Shown: positions 29,006 to 38,431 of the stretch, piece after piece
Layout: every line of letters starts with the position of its first letter
Position numbering within the stretch: the first letter of the stretch is position 1
Source: Spirochaetia bacterium
GTDB taxonomy: Bacteria; Spirochaetota; Spirochaetia; JABMQR01
DNA length: 42,495 nucleotides
Reading direction: 5' to 3'
Assembly: GCA_021736525.1 (NCBI GenBank)
Contig: JAIPFR010000006.1
Span: 1 to 42,495, forward strand
Program-made: the position numbers and the translations under genes
Notes under the pieces: generated by a model
What the model was told of the DNA's origin: nothing
Database searches by the model: none
The model's input: the letters and a program-made list of their open reading frames with translations, nothing else

Positions 29006-30184
29006 ATGAACAATCACGAAATACTTTATTTACTGAAAATTGGGGAACTTGTACTTAAAGGGGACAATCGAAGCCTTTTCGAAAAACAGCTTCGCAGGAA
29101 TATCAGGGCAAAACTCCCTGCCTGTTCGGTAACTTTTGTAACCCAGAAAGGCAGGATGTACCTGCGCGCTTCGAAATGCTCGCGTGAGTACATTGAACAG
29201 GCATTGGTAAAAACAGCCGGGCTAAAAGGATTTGCTTTAGCAGTATCGGTCGAAAAAACAATTGAAGCAGTTACGCAGGCAGTTCTGAAGATGCTGGCTG
29301 AGCAGTCATCTTTTTCCCCCGGTTCAACTTTTAAAGTTAATTCCCGCAGGGCTGACAAGAGCTTTCCTCTCTCATCTTATGAAATTTGCTGTGCAGTGGG
29401 TGATGCAGTCCTTAAACAGTTCCCAGGAACCCGGGTACAGATGAAAGAAGCACAAATTGAGATCTCCATAGAAATAAGGAACAAAGCATACATTTACTCT
29501 GCAGTTCAGAAAGGTCCCGGCGGTTTACCGGTCGGAACAGCCGGAAAAGGTTTGCTTCTGTTGTCCGGCGGTATTGATTCTCCTGTTGCAGCCTATCGTA
29601 TGGCTTTAAGGGGACTCAGACAGGATGCTGTCTATTTTCATGCCTACCCTTACACATCCAATGAAGCTCTGGAAAAAGTGAAAACTTTAGCAAGTATTCT
29701 TTCTGAATATATACCCGGCATACGTCTGTACGTCGTACCATTTACGGAGATACAGCTTGAAATAAACCGATATGCGAGAACAGAGGAGCATACGTTGATG
29801 ATGCGCTGCGCCATGATTCGTATAGCCAACAAGATTGCGGCTCAAATATATGCCAAAGTTCTGATAACAGGGGAAGCGTTAAGCCAGGTTGCAAGTCAGA
29901 CTATTGAAAGCCTGACCCTTACTAACAGTGTATCCGACCTATTAATTATCCGTCCTCTCATTGGCAGCGATAAAGAGGAGATTATCACATTAGCAAATAA
30001 AATCGGAACATATGAAACGTCAATCCTTCCATATGACGATTGCTGTACAATTTTCTCACCGGTTCATCCGCTTGTAAAACCGGAAAAGGATGAGGTTTCG
30101 GCAAGGTTCAACAGTCTGAAGCTTGATGAAATGATAGACGCGGCCGCCGAGGCCGCCCTCAGCAATGGGAATCAGCTGCTTTGA
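29006..30184 (+). CDS. thiI: tRNA 4-thiouridine synthetase ThiI, without C-terminal rhodanese domain
   Basis: THUMP region, PP-loop LLLLSGGIDSPVAAYRM, DDCCTIFSPVHPLVKP; ends without a rhodanese domain. Confidence 0.93.
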   Translation: MNNHEILYLLKIGELVLKGDNRSLFEKQLRRNIRAKLPACSVTFVTQKGRMYLRASKCSREYIEQALVKTAGLKGFALAVSVEKTIEAVTQAVLKMLAEQSSFSPGSTFKVNSRRADKSFPLSSYEICCAVGDAVLKQFPGTRVQMKEAQIEISIEIRNKAYIYSAVQKGPGGLPVGTAGKGLLLLSGGIDSPVAAYRMALRGLRQDAVYFHAYPYTSNEALEKVKTLASILSEYIPGIRLYVVPFTEIQLEINRYARTEEHTLMMRCAMIRIANKIAAQIYAKVLITGEALSQVASQTIESLTLTNSVSDLLIIRPLIGSDKEEIITLANKIGTYETSILPYDDCCTIFSPVHPLVKPEKDEVSARFNSLKLDEMIDAAAEAALSNGNQLL

Positions 30185-30470
30185 CCTTTTCTTTACCTTT
30201 TGTCTGTTCGGGCTTTTTAGCTGGTCCGGTATCGGCTGTTTCCTTTTTTGTTTCGGAATTTTTAACTGAACTATCTGTCGAAGTTCCCTGCTTCTTGTTG
30301 TCAGTAACATAAAAACCGCTGCCCTTGAAAATAATCCCGGCTCCACCGGAGATGATTCTGCGTACAGCACCGCTGCAATGAGGGCAGCTTTTTTCCGGTT
30401 CGTCATGAATACCCTGAAACAACTCAAAAGTATAACCGCATTCATTGCAAATATAATCGTAAGTAGGCAT
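30159..30470 (-). CDS. FmdB-family zinc ribbon protein
   Basis: MPTYDYICNECGYTFELFQ...CPHCSGAVRRIISGGAGIIFKGSGFYVTD. Confidence 0.9.
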   Translation of the reverse strand: MPTYDYICNECGYTFELFQGIHDEPEKSCPHCSGAVRRIISGGAGIIFKGSGFYVTDNKKQGTSTDSSVKNSETKKETADTGPAKKPEQTKGKEKVKAADSHC

Positions 30471-30478
30471 GTTTTTTT

Positions 30479-31471
30479 TTACTCCTGAAGCATTGTCTGA
30501 GTCAAATTCTGCAGAAGCTGAACTAACTCTTCATTTTTCATTTCCATATTATTAATAATAATTTCCTGAGAAGAGTCAACTAAAATCGACTCCATCCAAT
30601 TCTCAGGCTTACTTTCCATAGCCCGTATTTTCTCTAAATATTTCTTCTTCAAAGTAAGGCTGATAACCGTTGTAGCCGACTTCTGTGTCGTGGTTATGAC
30701 CCCATACAATGCATAGACAATATCATCAGATTCTTTAACAGCAGCTGTAACACTCTCCAATTCGCCGTCAGGTTCTCCGGCTGCAGGAAAACTGTCAATG
30801 GTCATCCAGATTGAATCGATACTCACCAGCAGTGAATAGGGTATGACATCCTCAAGAAATGAAAAGAGATACCGAGGTTTTTCAACATAGAATCCTATTA
30901 TCCCATTGCTCAATCTTTCAGCTATATCCAAAGGTATATACAATTCACGGGAGACATATGTTTTCTCATACGCATCTTCCAGTTCGAGCGTTGAAAACAG
31001 AGCCAGACCATTTTCCGGAATACTCACCTTCAGGCCTGATTCAGGGTTTTCCCAGGCTGAAGAGGTTTCTAGAGGTCTTTTTTTCCAACCATCTACAAAA
31101 CTCAGTAAAGCATTTATAAGCGGCATGGAAATATCGCCTTCAGCAGCCCCGTAAAATCCGGGAGTCGTCTCAGTGTAGGTTCCATCCTCCTGCATTTCCG
31201 GAAGAACTGCAGAGAGAGTCAGCCTTGAAACCCTGTCTGCAAGCGCAGCTGTATTTTCTCCTCCTGGAATAAGAAGCAGCAGAGAATCTGTCAAGACCCC
31301 TGCCCTGTCCATATCTATGGTCAGGATAAACTCCTTTTCTCCTCCGACTGATACCGCATACGGTTCATCAGTGAACGGAGACCTGTGCGCACATCCTGCC
31401 GACAGGAAGACTGAAACTATCAATAGAAAGAATAGTGCAACTGTCTGTATGATGTGCCCGTCTGGTTTCAT
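30479..31471 (-). CDS. Hypothetical lipoprotein
   Basis: Signal peptide with lipobox LSAGC; no recognised domain. Confidence 0.65.
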   Translation of the reverse strand: MKPDGHIIQTVALFFLLIVSVFLSAGCAHRSPFTDEPYAVSVGGEKEFILTIDMDRAGVLTDSLLLLIPGGENTAALADRVSRLTLSAVLPEMQEDGTYTETTPGFYGAAEGDISMPLINALLSFVDGWKKRPLETSSAWENPESGLKVSIPENGLALFSTLELEDAYEKTYVSRELYIPLDIAERLSNGIIGFYVEKPRYLFSFLEDVIPYSLLVSIDSIWMTIDSFPAAGEPDGELESVTAAVKESDDIVYALYGVITTTQKSATTVISLTLKKKYLEKIRAMESKPENWMESILVDSSQEIIINNMEMKNEELVQLLQNLTQTMLQE

Positions 31472-31479
31472 GTATCCTT

Positions 31480-34400
31480 CTATATAACTTTAATATCAAA
31501 AGTTACTTCGTAATCACCACATTGTGTCGTTATGCCGGTTCCGAAATCTTCCTGTTCCATCGATTCGGAAAGAGTTTCCTGCTGAATATAGTCAGTATGG
31601 AATTTCACCGCCTCTGCTACTTCTTCCGGACCGGACAGATAGAGCGCAATTCTATCAGTTACATCGAGATTTCTGTCTTTACGCAGGCTTTGAACACTTC
31701 GGATAACATCCCGAGCAATGCCTTCGCGAACAAGTTCTGGAGTTATTCTGCTGTCGAGTCCAACAGTTATGCTTCCCTCGTTAAGAACTTTCATGCCCTC
31801 CAGCTCCGAACGCTGAACAACAATTGCCTCATCTTCTATTAAAACTTTTCCATTAGAGTACTCGATTTCCAGAGGGGTTCCGTCAAGTATCTCCTTAATC
31901 TGATCTCCGGTAAGATTCTGCAGAAGTGCAGCAACTTCCTTCATGTCTTTTCCCAGTGTTCTACCGAGTACTTTAAAATTCGCTTTTGCCGAATAGCGTA
32001 CAATATCTGTCTCATTTGTACGATATTCAACTTGCTTCACATTCAGTTCCTGAAGTATTATTGCCTCCATCTCGCGGAGAATCTGCAGTTCCTGTTCATC
32101 ACGGTCAACAATGAACAGGGTCTGAAGAGGCTGTCTTGTCTTGAGTGAATGAATACTCCTTAGAGCTCTTCCCATAGTAACAGTCTGCTTTGTCAGGGCC
32201 ATCTTGATCTCAAGAGCTCTGTCCCTCAGTTCTTCACGATATACCGGATACCCGGCAAGATGGATTGATTCAGCCATTTGCTCCGATTTCAAGTTGAGAT
32301 ACATTTCTTCGGTAGTAAACGGTATTATTGGCGCGGCTGCATGGTTGAATTTCATAAGTACAGAATAGAGCGTATTGTAAGCCTGTATTTTATCTTTATC
32401 ATTCACTGACCGCCAGAAACGTCTTCTTGAACGTCTGATATACCAATTATTTAAAAGATCGATGAAATCTACAAGCGGCTGACAGGCTTTCTGCAGTTCG
32501 TATCCCTCCAATGCTTCGGTAACATTCTTTACAAGAAGCTCAGATTCAGAAAGAATCCATCGATCAAGCGGGTTCTCAAGTTTTGTTTCCCACCCCTCCT
32601 TCAGGGATTCTTTGGGCTGATAATTGTCAATATTTGCATAAGTTATGAAGAAACTGTATGCATTCCACAATGGGATTATAAAACTTTTCAGCACCTCTTT
32701 AACGCCATCCTCGGAAAAGCGCAGATCCTCAGCCCTGACTACTGCTGAATTCATGAGGAAAAAACGCATGGCATCTGCTCCGAAATTATTGACAACTTCC
32801 ATAGGGTCGGAATAATTTCGCTGCGATTTTGACATCTTCTTTCCATCAGATGCGAGGACCAGACCATTGGTAACAACGTTGAAAAAAGCCGGTTCCTTGA
32901 AGAGACCTGCGGCTATTATTGTCAAGGTATAAAACCAGCCTCTTGTCTGGTCAAGACCTTCACATATAAAATTTGCGGGAAAGTTTTTCTCAAAATACTC
33001 CTTGTTCTCAAAGGGGTAGTGATTTTGAGCGTAGGGCATTGACCCGGATTCGAACCAGCAGTCGAGCACATCCGGTATCCTGCGCATGGTTCCATTTCCG
33101 TCCGGACTTGGCCAGGTAAGCTCATCAACAAAATGCTTATGAAGATCCTCAACTTTTCTGCCGGACTTCTGCTCGAGCTCCTCCCTTGATCCAATTACCT
33201 CAAAGTAATCTGAGCTGTCACTTTTCCAGACTGGAATTGGATTACCCCAATAGCGATTTCTGCTGATTGCCCAATCGCGGGCTCCTTCCAGCCACTTTCC
33301 GAACCGTCCATACTTCAAGTGTTCAGGGATCCAGTTAATCCTGTCATTTGCAGCGAGCATGTCCTGCTTTATTTTCTGCACATCGACAAACCAGCAGGAG
33401 AGGGCCCGATATATGAGCGGTTTTTTAGTCCGGTAGCAAAAGGGATAGCTGTGCATTATTTTCTGTTTCTTGACAAGCTTTCCCTCCTTTTTCAGATATT
33501 CGATGATGCTTTCATCAGCATCCTTAACAAACAGACCTTCCCACTCGGGAACTTCCTCGGTAAAACGGCATTCAGCATCAATGGGACAAGCCACCGGAAT
33601 ATCGGTATCGCGCAGCAGCTGATAGTCATCTTCTCCAAATCCAGGGGCTGTATGAACTATACCACAGCCGTCTTCCTCGGTAACATGATCTCCGACAAAA
33701 GTCCTGAAGGCCCCATAATCTGCATAGGTACTGAAAAAGGGCATTAGTGGTTCATATTCAATTCCCGCCAGTTCACGTCCCTTAAAACGGCCGGAAATGT
33801 TATAGGCGGCTTCGTCCTTAAAGTAGTCAGAAATTTTCGACTCCGCAAGAATATAAGATTCACGCCCCTCAGTTACTTTTACATAATCTATATCGGGACC
33901 GAGTGCAAGGGCCAGATTTGACGGCAGCGTCCAAGGGGTCGTGGTCCATGCAAGGAAATAGGTATCCGGCTGATCTTTTACCGCAAACCTTACCGTAATT
34001 GCAGGATCCTGGACATCCTGATATCCTCCCAGGTTAACTTCAAAATTTGAAAGAGGAGAAGACAGCGCCGGACTGTAGGGAAGAATATTGTAGCCCTCAT
34101 AGACATACCCTTTTTCAAAAAGAGTTTTAAATACCCACCAGATCGATTCCATATAGTCAAGGTCCATGGTTTTATAGTCATGCTCAAAATCTACCCATCG
34201 GCCCAATCGAGTTACAATTTCCTGCCATTCTTTTGTATAACGTAGCACAATAGAGCGGCACCTTTCATTGAATCGGGCAACGCCATAGGCTTCTATCTGA
34301 CTTTTTCCAGTAATTCCCAGATCCTTTTCAATTTCATATTCTACCGGGAGCCCGTGGCAGTCCCATCCGAAACGCCTGGTTACTTTCTTCCCCCTCATGG

Positions 34401-34617
34401 TCTGAAAGCGAGGAATAATATCTTTTATAGTTCCGGGAACAAAATGACCGAAATGAGGCAATCCTGTGGCAAAGGGAGGTCCATCGTAAAAGACAAATTC
34501 CTCATTCCCTTCGCGGATATCGATCGATTTCTGAAAAATTGCATGTTTTTCCCAGAATTTAAGAATATTTTCTTCCATTGCCGGAAAATTGACTTTTGAC
34601 TCTACCGGTGTAAACAC
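31480..34617 (-). CDS. ileS: Isoleucyl-tRNA synthetase, type 2 (eukaryote-like); GTG start
   Basis: GPPFATGLPHFGHFVPGTIKDIIPR, FGWDCHGLPVEYEIEKDLGITGK, DGKKMSKSQRNYSDP; GGAGGAAC upstream of GTG. Confidence 0.95.
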   Translation of the reverse strand: MFTPVESKVNFPAMEENILKFWEKHAIFQKSIDIREGNEEFVFYDGPPFATGLPHFGHFVPGTIKDIIPRFQTMRGKKVTRRFGWDCHGLPVEYEIEKDLGITGKSQIEAYGVARFNERCRSIVLRYTKEWQEIVTRLGRWVDFEHDYKTMDLDYMESIWWVFKTLFEKGYVYEGYNILPYSPALSSPLSNFEVNLGGYQDVQDPAITVRFAVKDQPDTYFLAWTTTPWTLPSNLALALGPDIDYVKVTEGRESYILAESKISDYFKDEAAYNISGRFKGRELAGIEYEPLMPFFSTYADYGAFRTFVGDHVTEEDGCGIVHTAPGFGEDDYQLLRDTDIPVACPIDAECRFTEEVPEWEGLFVKDADESIIEYLKKEGKLVKKQKIMHSYPFCYRTKKPLIYRALSCWFVDVQKIKQDMLAANDRINWIPEHLKYGRFGKWLEGARDWAISRNRYWGNPIPVWKSDSSDYFEVIGSREELEQKSGRKVEDLHKHFVDELTWPSPDGNGTMRRIPDVLDCWFESGSMPYAQNHYPFENKEYFEKNFPANFICEGLDQTRGWFYTLTIIAAGLFKEPAFFNVVTNGLVLASDGKKMSKSQRNYSDPMEVVNNFGADAMRFFLMNSAVVRAEDLRFSEDGVKEVLKSFIIPLWNAYSFFITYANIDNYQPKESLKEGWETKLENPLDRWILSESELLVKNVTEALEGYELQKACQPLVDFIDLLNNWYIRRSRRRFWRSVNDKDKIQAYNTLYSVLMKFNHAAAPIIPFTTEEMYLNLKSEQMAESIHLAGYPVYREELRDRALEIKMALTKQTVTMGRALRSIHSLKTRQPLQTLFIVDRDEQELQILREMEAIILQELNVKQVEYRTNETDIVRYSAKANFKVLGRTLGKDMKEVAALLQNLTGDQIKEILDGTPLEIEYSNGKVLIEDEAIVVQRSELEGMKVLNEGSITVGLDSRITPELVREGIARDVIRSVQSLRKDRNLDVTDRIALYLSGPEEVAEAVKFHTDYIQQETLSESMEQEDFGTGITTQCGDYEVTFDIKVI

Positions 34618-34838
34618 ACGTTCCTCCTGCTGGATAAATTCGCTGGATCATTATATTGCAGCCGCACTGCGATATTTATTATTCAGCAATTGATGACTAA
34701 CTAGACTACTGAGCAGCTGAAAAAATACTTATTTATATGGGAAGGGATTTCAAAATGCAGTCATTCTGAAATTTCCTTATAAAATCAAATTTAATATCTA
34801 TAGAATATACAGATATACCCATTTTTTTTCAATCGCTA

Positions 34839-34867
34839 TTGACAAGAATGCATACCGATGTTTATCT
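34839..34867 (+). promoter_or_regulatory. Candidate sigma70 promoter TTGACA-N17-TTATCT directly upstream of cca start
   Basis: Read directly; -10 ends 7 nt before the ATG at 34875. Confidence 0.65.
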
Positions 34868-34874
34868 GTCTTGA

Positions 34875-36236
34875 ATGAGAAGATTTTTAATCCCGCGAAA
34901 GATCCAGGATTTTTCCACTGTATTTCACCGTAACGGTTACGAGCTATATATAGTCGGCGGGGCTGTCCGAGATTTCTATGCCGGATTCAAGGTTAAGGAT
35001 TATGATTTTGCCACAAATGCCGATCCAGAAGCTGTTATCCGTCTTTTCCGTCGCACTATTCCGACAGGGATTGCTCATGGTACTGTCACCGTACTTTTCG
35101 GCGGATCGGCATTTGAAGTAACAACCTTCAGAACAGAGAGTTCCTATAGTGATTCCCGTCATCCTGACCATGTTGCATTTATCGGCTCCATAGAAGAAGA
35201 CTTGCAGCGAAGAGATTTTACTATCAATGCCCTTGCTGTGAATACTGTTACTGGAGAATTGATTGACCTGCATGGCGGTTTGCCGGATATAAAACAGAAA
35301 ATCATCCGGGCAATTGGTGACCCCTCTGTCAGATTTCAGGAAGACAGTCTCAGGATGCTTCGGGCATTCCGCTTTTCAGCGGTTCTAGGTTATACAATTG
35401 AAGAAAGAACGATGCTGGCAATACAAAAACATGCCTCAGATATAACGAGTGTCTCCTCTGAGCGTATACAGGAAGAATTAAATAAAATACTGTCTGTTAA
35501 AAGTCCATCGTTAACTTTTTTTACCATGCAGGAGGCAGGGATCCTGTTTTACTTCCTTCCGGAACTAAGCAGATGTATCGGCATAGGCAGCAAGGGTCCT
35601 CAAAGCCTTGATACGTTTTCACATCTTTGTTTTGCCTGTGACGGTGCCCCTTCAGACAGCTTAACGGTCCGTCTGTCAGGACTTCTTCATGATATAGGGA
35701 AACCGGAAACCGAAAAAATGGATGAAAACGGTCTTATTTGCTACCATGGTCACGATTCAGTTTCTGCAGATATTGCAGATCAAATACTGAGAAGACTTAA
35801 ATACTCAAATGTTGTAAGAACTGAGGTTACGCATTTAATTCGTTATCACATGTTTAATTATACTTCCAGTTGGACTGATGCTGCGATAAGGCGGTTTATT
35901 AGTAAAGTAGGAGAAAAGTATGTGTTTCACCTGCTTCTTCTAAGAGAGGCTGACTATTATGGGTCAACAGGCCGTAAACTTCATTCCGGAAACTTACTGC
36001 ACGAACTGAGAAGTAGAATTACAGCAGTTCTTAACGATAGAGAGGCAATCAAAGTTTCAGATTTAGCAGTAAACGGCTCCCTACTTATAGAGAGCGGCAT
36101 ACCTGAAGGACCAATAATAGGTACGGTACTGAAGCTTCTGCTCGAAACGGTTTTAGATGATCCTGCGTTGAATGAACGGGAAACACTGCTTAAGATGGCA
36201 GAAAAAATAGTTATAAAACATCATTTAACAGATTAG
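34875..36236 (+). CDS. cca: CCA tRNA nucleotidyltransferase with HD domain
   Basis: YIVGGAVRDFYAGFKVKDYDFAT, PTGIAHGTVTVLFGGSAFEVTTFR, DLQRRDFTINALA, HD motif LLHDIGKPE. Confidence 0.88.
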   Translation: MRRFLIPRKIQDFSTVFHRNGYELYIVGGAVRDFYAGFKVKDYDFATNADPEAVIRLFRRTIPTGIAHGTVTVLFGGSAFEVTTFRTESSYSDSRHPDHVAFIGSIEEDLQRRDFTINALAVNTVTGELIDLHGGLPDIKQKIIRAIGDPSVRFQEDSLRMLRAFRFSAVLGYTIEERTMLAIQKHASDITSVSSERIQEELNKILSVKSPSLTFFTMQEAGILFYFLPELSRCIGIGSKGPQSLDTFSHLCFACDGAPSDSLTVRLSGLLHDIGKPETEKMDENGLICYHGHDSVSADIADQILRRLKYSNVVRTEVTHLIRYHMFNYTSSWTDAAIRRFISKVGEKYVFHLLLLREADYYGSTGRKLHSGNLLHELRSRITAVLNDREAIKVSDLAVNGSLLIESGIPEGPIIGTVLKLLLETVLDDPALNERETLLKMAEKIVIKHHLTD

Positions 36237-37011
36237 ACGAGGCAGTTGATCTGACGGAAAATTCACCCGATGACAGCTCGCTGTAAGCTGATCCGGCGGC
36301 ATGCTGTTCTGCTTCCTTTTTGTTTTTTCCTTGCCCGGGACCATATGTCTTTCCGTTAACCACAACCTCAACCCAGAAGATACGATTGTGATCTGGTCCG
36401 CTTTTTTTTACAACGACATATTTCGGATATGATTTATAGTGTTTTTGTGCAAATTCCTGCAGCAGGGTTTTATAGTCTTTTTTATGTTTGTTCGCAAGGA
36501 CTTTTTCAATTTCCGGAATCAGATTGCCCAGGATGAACGGCTTAACCGCTTTCAGTCCAGAATCAAGATAATAAGCACCAATTATCGCTTCCATGCAATC
36601 TGCAAGAATAGCTTTCTTTGATCTGCCTCCCGAATACTCTTCACCTTTGCCGATTAAAATAAAATTATCTATTTTTAGTTTTTTTGCGATGACCGACAGA
36701 CAATCTTCGCTGACAACAAATGATTTTATCCTTGCATAGTCGCCTTCATCCATGTCAGGAAGCTGGGTATAGAGATAGTCGCTTACAACCATTCCTAGAA
36801 CACTATCACCGAGAAATTCAAGTTTCTCGTTGTTTTCTGAGGAATTTTGCTTTTCATTGGTATAAGATCGGTGGGAAAAAGCAAGGTTCAGGAGCTGAAG
36901 CCTCCTGAACCTGATACCAACATGTTTTTGAAACAACGACAGTTCACGCTTACGTTCTGCATCAATTTCAGCTGAATGCTGTGTATGTCGCTTTTCCAAT
37001 GTTAAGGACAT
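36211..37011 (-). CDS. rnc: Ribonuclease III
   Basis: NNEKLEFLGDSVLGMVVSDYLY, C-terminal dsRBD (KTLLQEFAQKHYKSYPKYVV...GQGKNKKEAEQHAA). Confidence 0.95.
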   Translation of the reverse strand: MSLTLEKRHTQHSAEIDAERKRELSLFQKHVGIRFRRLQLLNLAFSHRSYTNEKQNSSENNEKLEFLGDSVLGMVVSDYLYTQLPDMDEGDYARIKSFVVSEDCLSVIAKKLKIDNFILIGKGEEYSGGRSKKAILADCMEAIIGAYYLDSGLKAVKPFILGNLIPEIEKVLANKHKKDYKTLLQEFAQKHYKSYPKYVVVKKSGPDHNRIFWVEVVVNGKTYGPGQGKNKKEAEQHAAGSAYSELSSGEFSVRSTASSNLLNDVL

Positions 37012-37020
37012 GAGAGATTG

Positions 37021-37254
37021 TTACACCTGAGTTTTCAGGTAATCTACAGCATCCTTAACAGTTTCAAATTCATTTGCTTTTTCATCAGGAATTGTGATGC
37101 CCATTTCTTCCTCAATAGCATAAACTAATTCATACGTATCGAGACTATCGGCACCAAGGTCCTTCCTGAAAGAAGAATCCATAGTAATAGTTTCTTCATC
37201 AATTTCCAGTTTTTCTGCTATCAATGTTTTCATCTTAGCAAAAAGGTCATCCAT
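37021..37254 (-). CDS. acpP: Acyl carrier protein
   Basis: FRKDLGADSLDTYELVYAIEEEMGITIPDE. Confidence 0.95.
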   Translation of the reverse strand: MDDLFAKMKTLIAEKLEIDEETITMDSSFRKDLGADSLDTYELVYAIEEEMGITIPDEKANEFETVKDAVDYLKTQV

Positions 37255-37276
37255 AATGTAATCTCCTTCTCAATGA

Positions 37277-37465
37277 TTAACCAATATCTTCAAGGTTCAG
37301 CACCTGCTGTCCACGGTAAAAACCACATTTTGGACAAACTCGGTGAGATAGAACCCTGTTACCGCATGTGCCGCACTCAACCAATTTAGGGGCCGCCAGC
37401 TTCATATTGGTCGATCTTCTCGACCGGGTCTTAGATTTTGAAGTTTTATATTTTGGAACTGCCAT
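37277..37465 (-). CDS. rpmF: 50S ribosomal protein L32
   Basis: [17 protein letters not shown]; Zn-binding [22 protein letters not shown]. Confidence 0.95.
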   Translation of the reverse strand: MAVPKYKTSKSKTRSRRSTNMKLAAPKLVECGTCGNRVLSHRVCPKCGFYRGQQVLNLEDIG

Positions 37466-37520
37466 TTTTAAACCTCTTTCAATTCATTATCAGTCAAAAG
37501 ACATTACCTTAATAGAGAAT

Positions 37521-38015
37521 TTATGTCAACTGATTAATCTTTTTTATAAGCAGGTCCGCCACAGCTGGTGGTACCATTCGCGATATATCTGCCCCGAATG
37601 AGGCCATCTCTTTTATAGCTGAAGACCGCAAAACAAAGTACTGCGGATCTGTAGGCATGAAAAATATTTCCAGATCAGGATTCAGCTGCTTGTTTGTCAT
37701 AGCCAGCTCAAACTCATACCCGAAATCGGCAAGAGCTCTGACACCCCGAAGCATTACCTTTACTTCGAAATCACGGGCAAAGTCAACGATCATTTTGTCC
37801 CAAATCATAACTTCGATATTACTATGTTCAGAAAGAAGCGAACTCAAAAGAGCTTTTCTTTCTTCTACACTGAAAAGACATTTTTTTGCAGCATTATTTG
37901 CTATTATGACATACAGGTGATTAAAAATACCTGCTGCCCTATGGATCAGGTTTAAATGCCCATTTGTTGGGGGATCGAAGGTTCCTGGCAGCATTGCTTT
38001 CATTTTTCTGTCCAA
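37521..38015 (-). CDS. coaD: Phosphopantetheine adenylyltransferase
   Basis: PGTFDPPTNGHLNLIHRAA, LRGVRALADFGYEFELAMTNKQL, VLRSSAIKEMASFG. Confidence 0.95.
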   Translation of the reverse strand: MDRKMKAMLPGTFDPPTNGHLNLIHRAAGIFNHLYVIIANNAAKKCLFSVEERKALLSSLLSEHSNIEVMIWDKMIVDFARDFEVKVMLRGVRALADFGYEFELAMTNKQLNPDLEIFFMPTDPQYFVLRSSAIKEMASFGADISRMVPPAVADLLIKKINQLT

Positions 38016-38020
38016 TTTCT

Positions 38021-38431
38021 CTATACTCTAGCGGTACGTTTTCTTTCAGAAACCAATTTTTTTACGTTATTGCGCACTTTCTGATCTTCGAATGGTATTC
38101 TTCTGATAATTGAAAATCCGCCGGAAAAATTCTTCTTGCTGTATTGAACAACAGCAAAATTCCCATTGCCAATATAGCTTATTTTCTGTCCGGCTTCCAA
38201 CGATTCCTGTTCAGTCAAAGAACGTAAAATGCAGTCAAAATGGGCCACTTCTTCTTCCCCGCTGCCGCCTATTGCCTGAGATATTGAATCTATACTTTTA
38301 CCGCAGACATAACAGGTGATTGGAGGCAGATTCAGATTCTTTGGTTTTGATTTGCGATAATTTTTCCAGTTTCTGCCGCGATTTTTTGGTTTCACTTCGC
38401 GGCTATTTCTTTCTTGTTTATCAACTTCCAA
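38021..38431 (-). CDS. Conserved-type hypothetical protein with CxxC...HxxC putative metal site
   Basis: Basic N-terminus, ITCYVCGKSID...EEVAHFDCILRSL; packed between coaD and yraN. Confidence 0.6.
   Translation of the reverse strand: MEVDKQERNSREVKPKNRGRNWKNYRKSKPKNLNLPPITCYVCGKSIDSISQAIGGSGEEEVAHFDCILRSLTEQESLEAGQKISYIGNGNFAVVQYSKKNFSGGFSIIRRIPFEDQKVRNNVKKLVSERKRTARV

Noticed and set aside
34618-34838. Possible T-box or sRNA in the ileS-cca intergenic region
   Set aside because: No T-box AGGGTGGNACCGCG-type sequence on the ileS strand and no convincing stem plus T tract.
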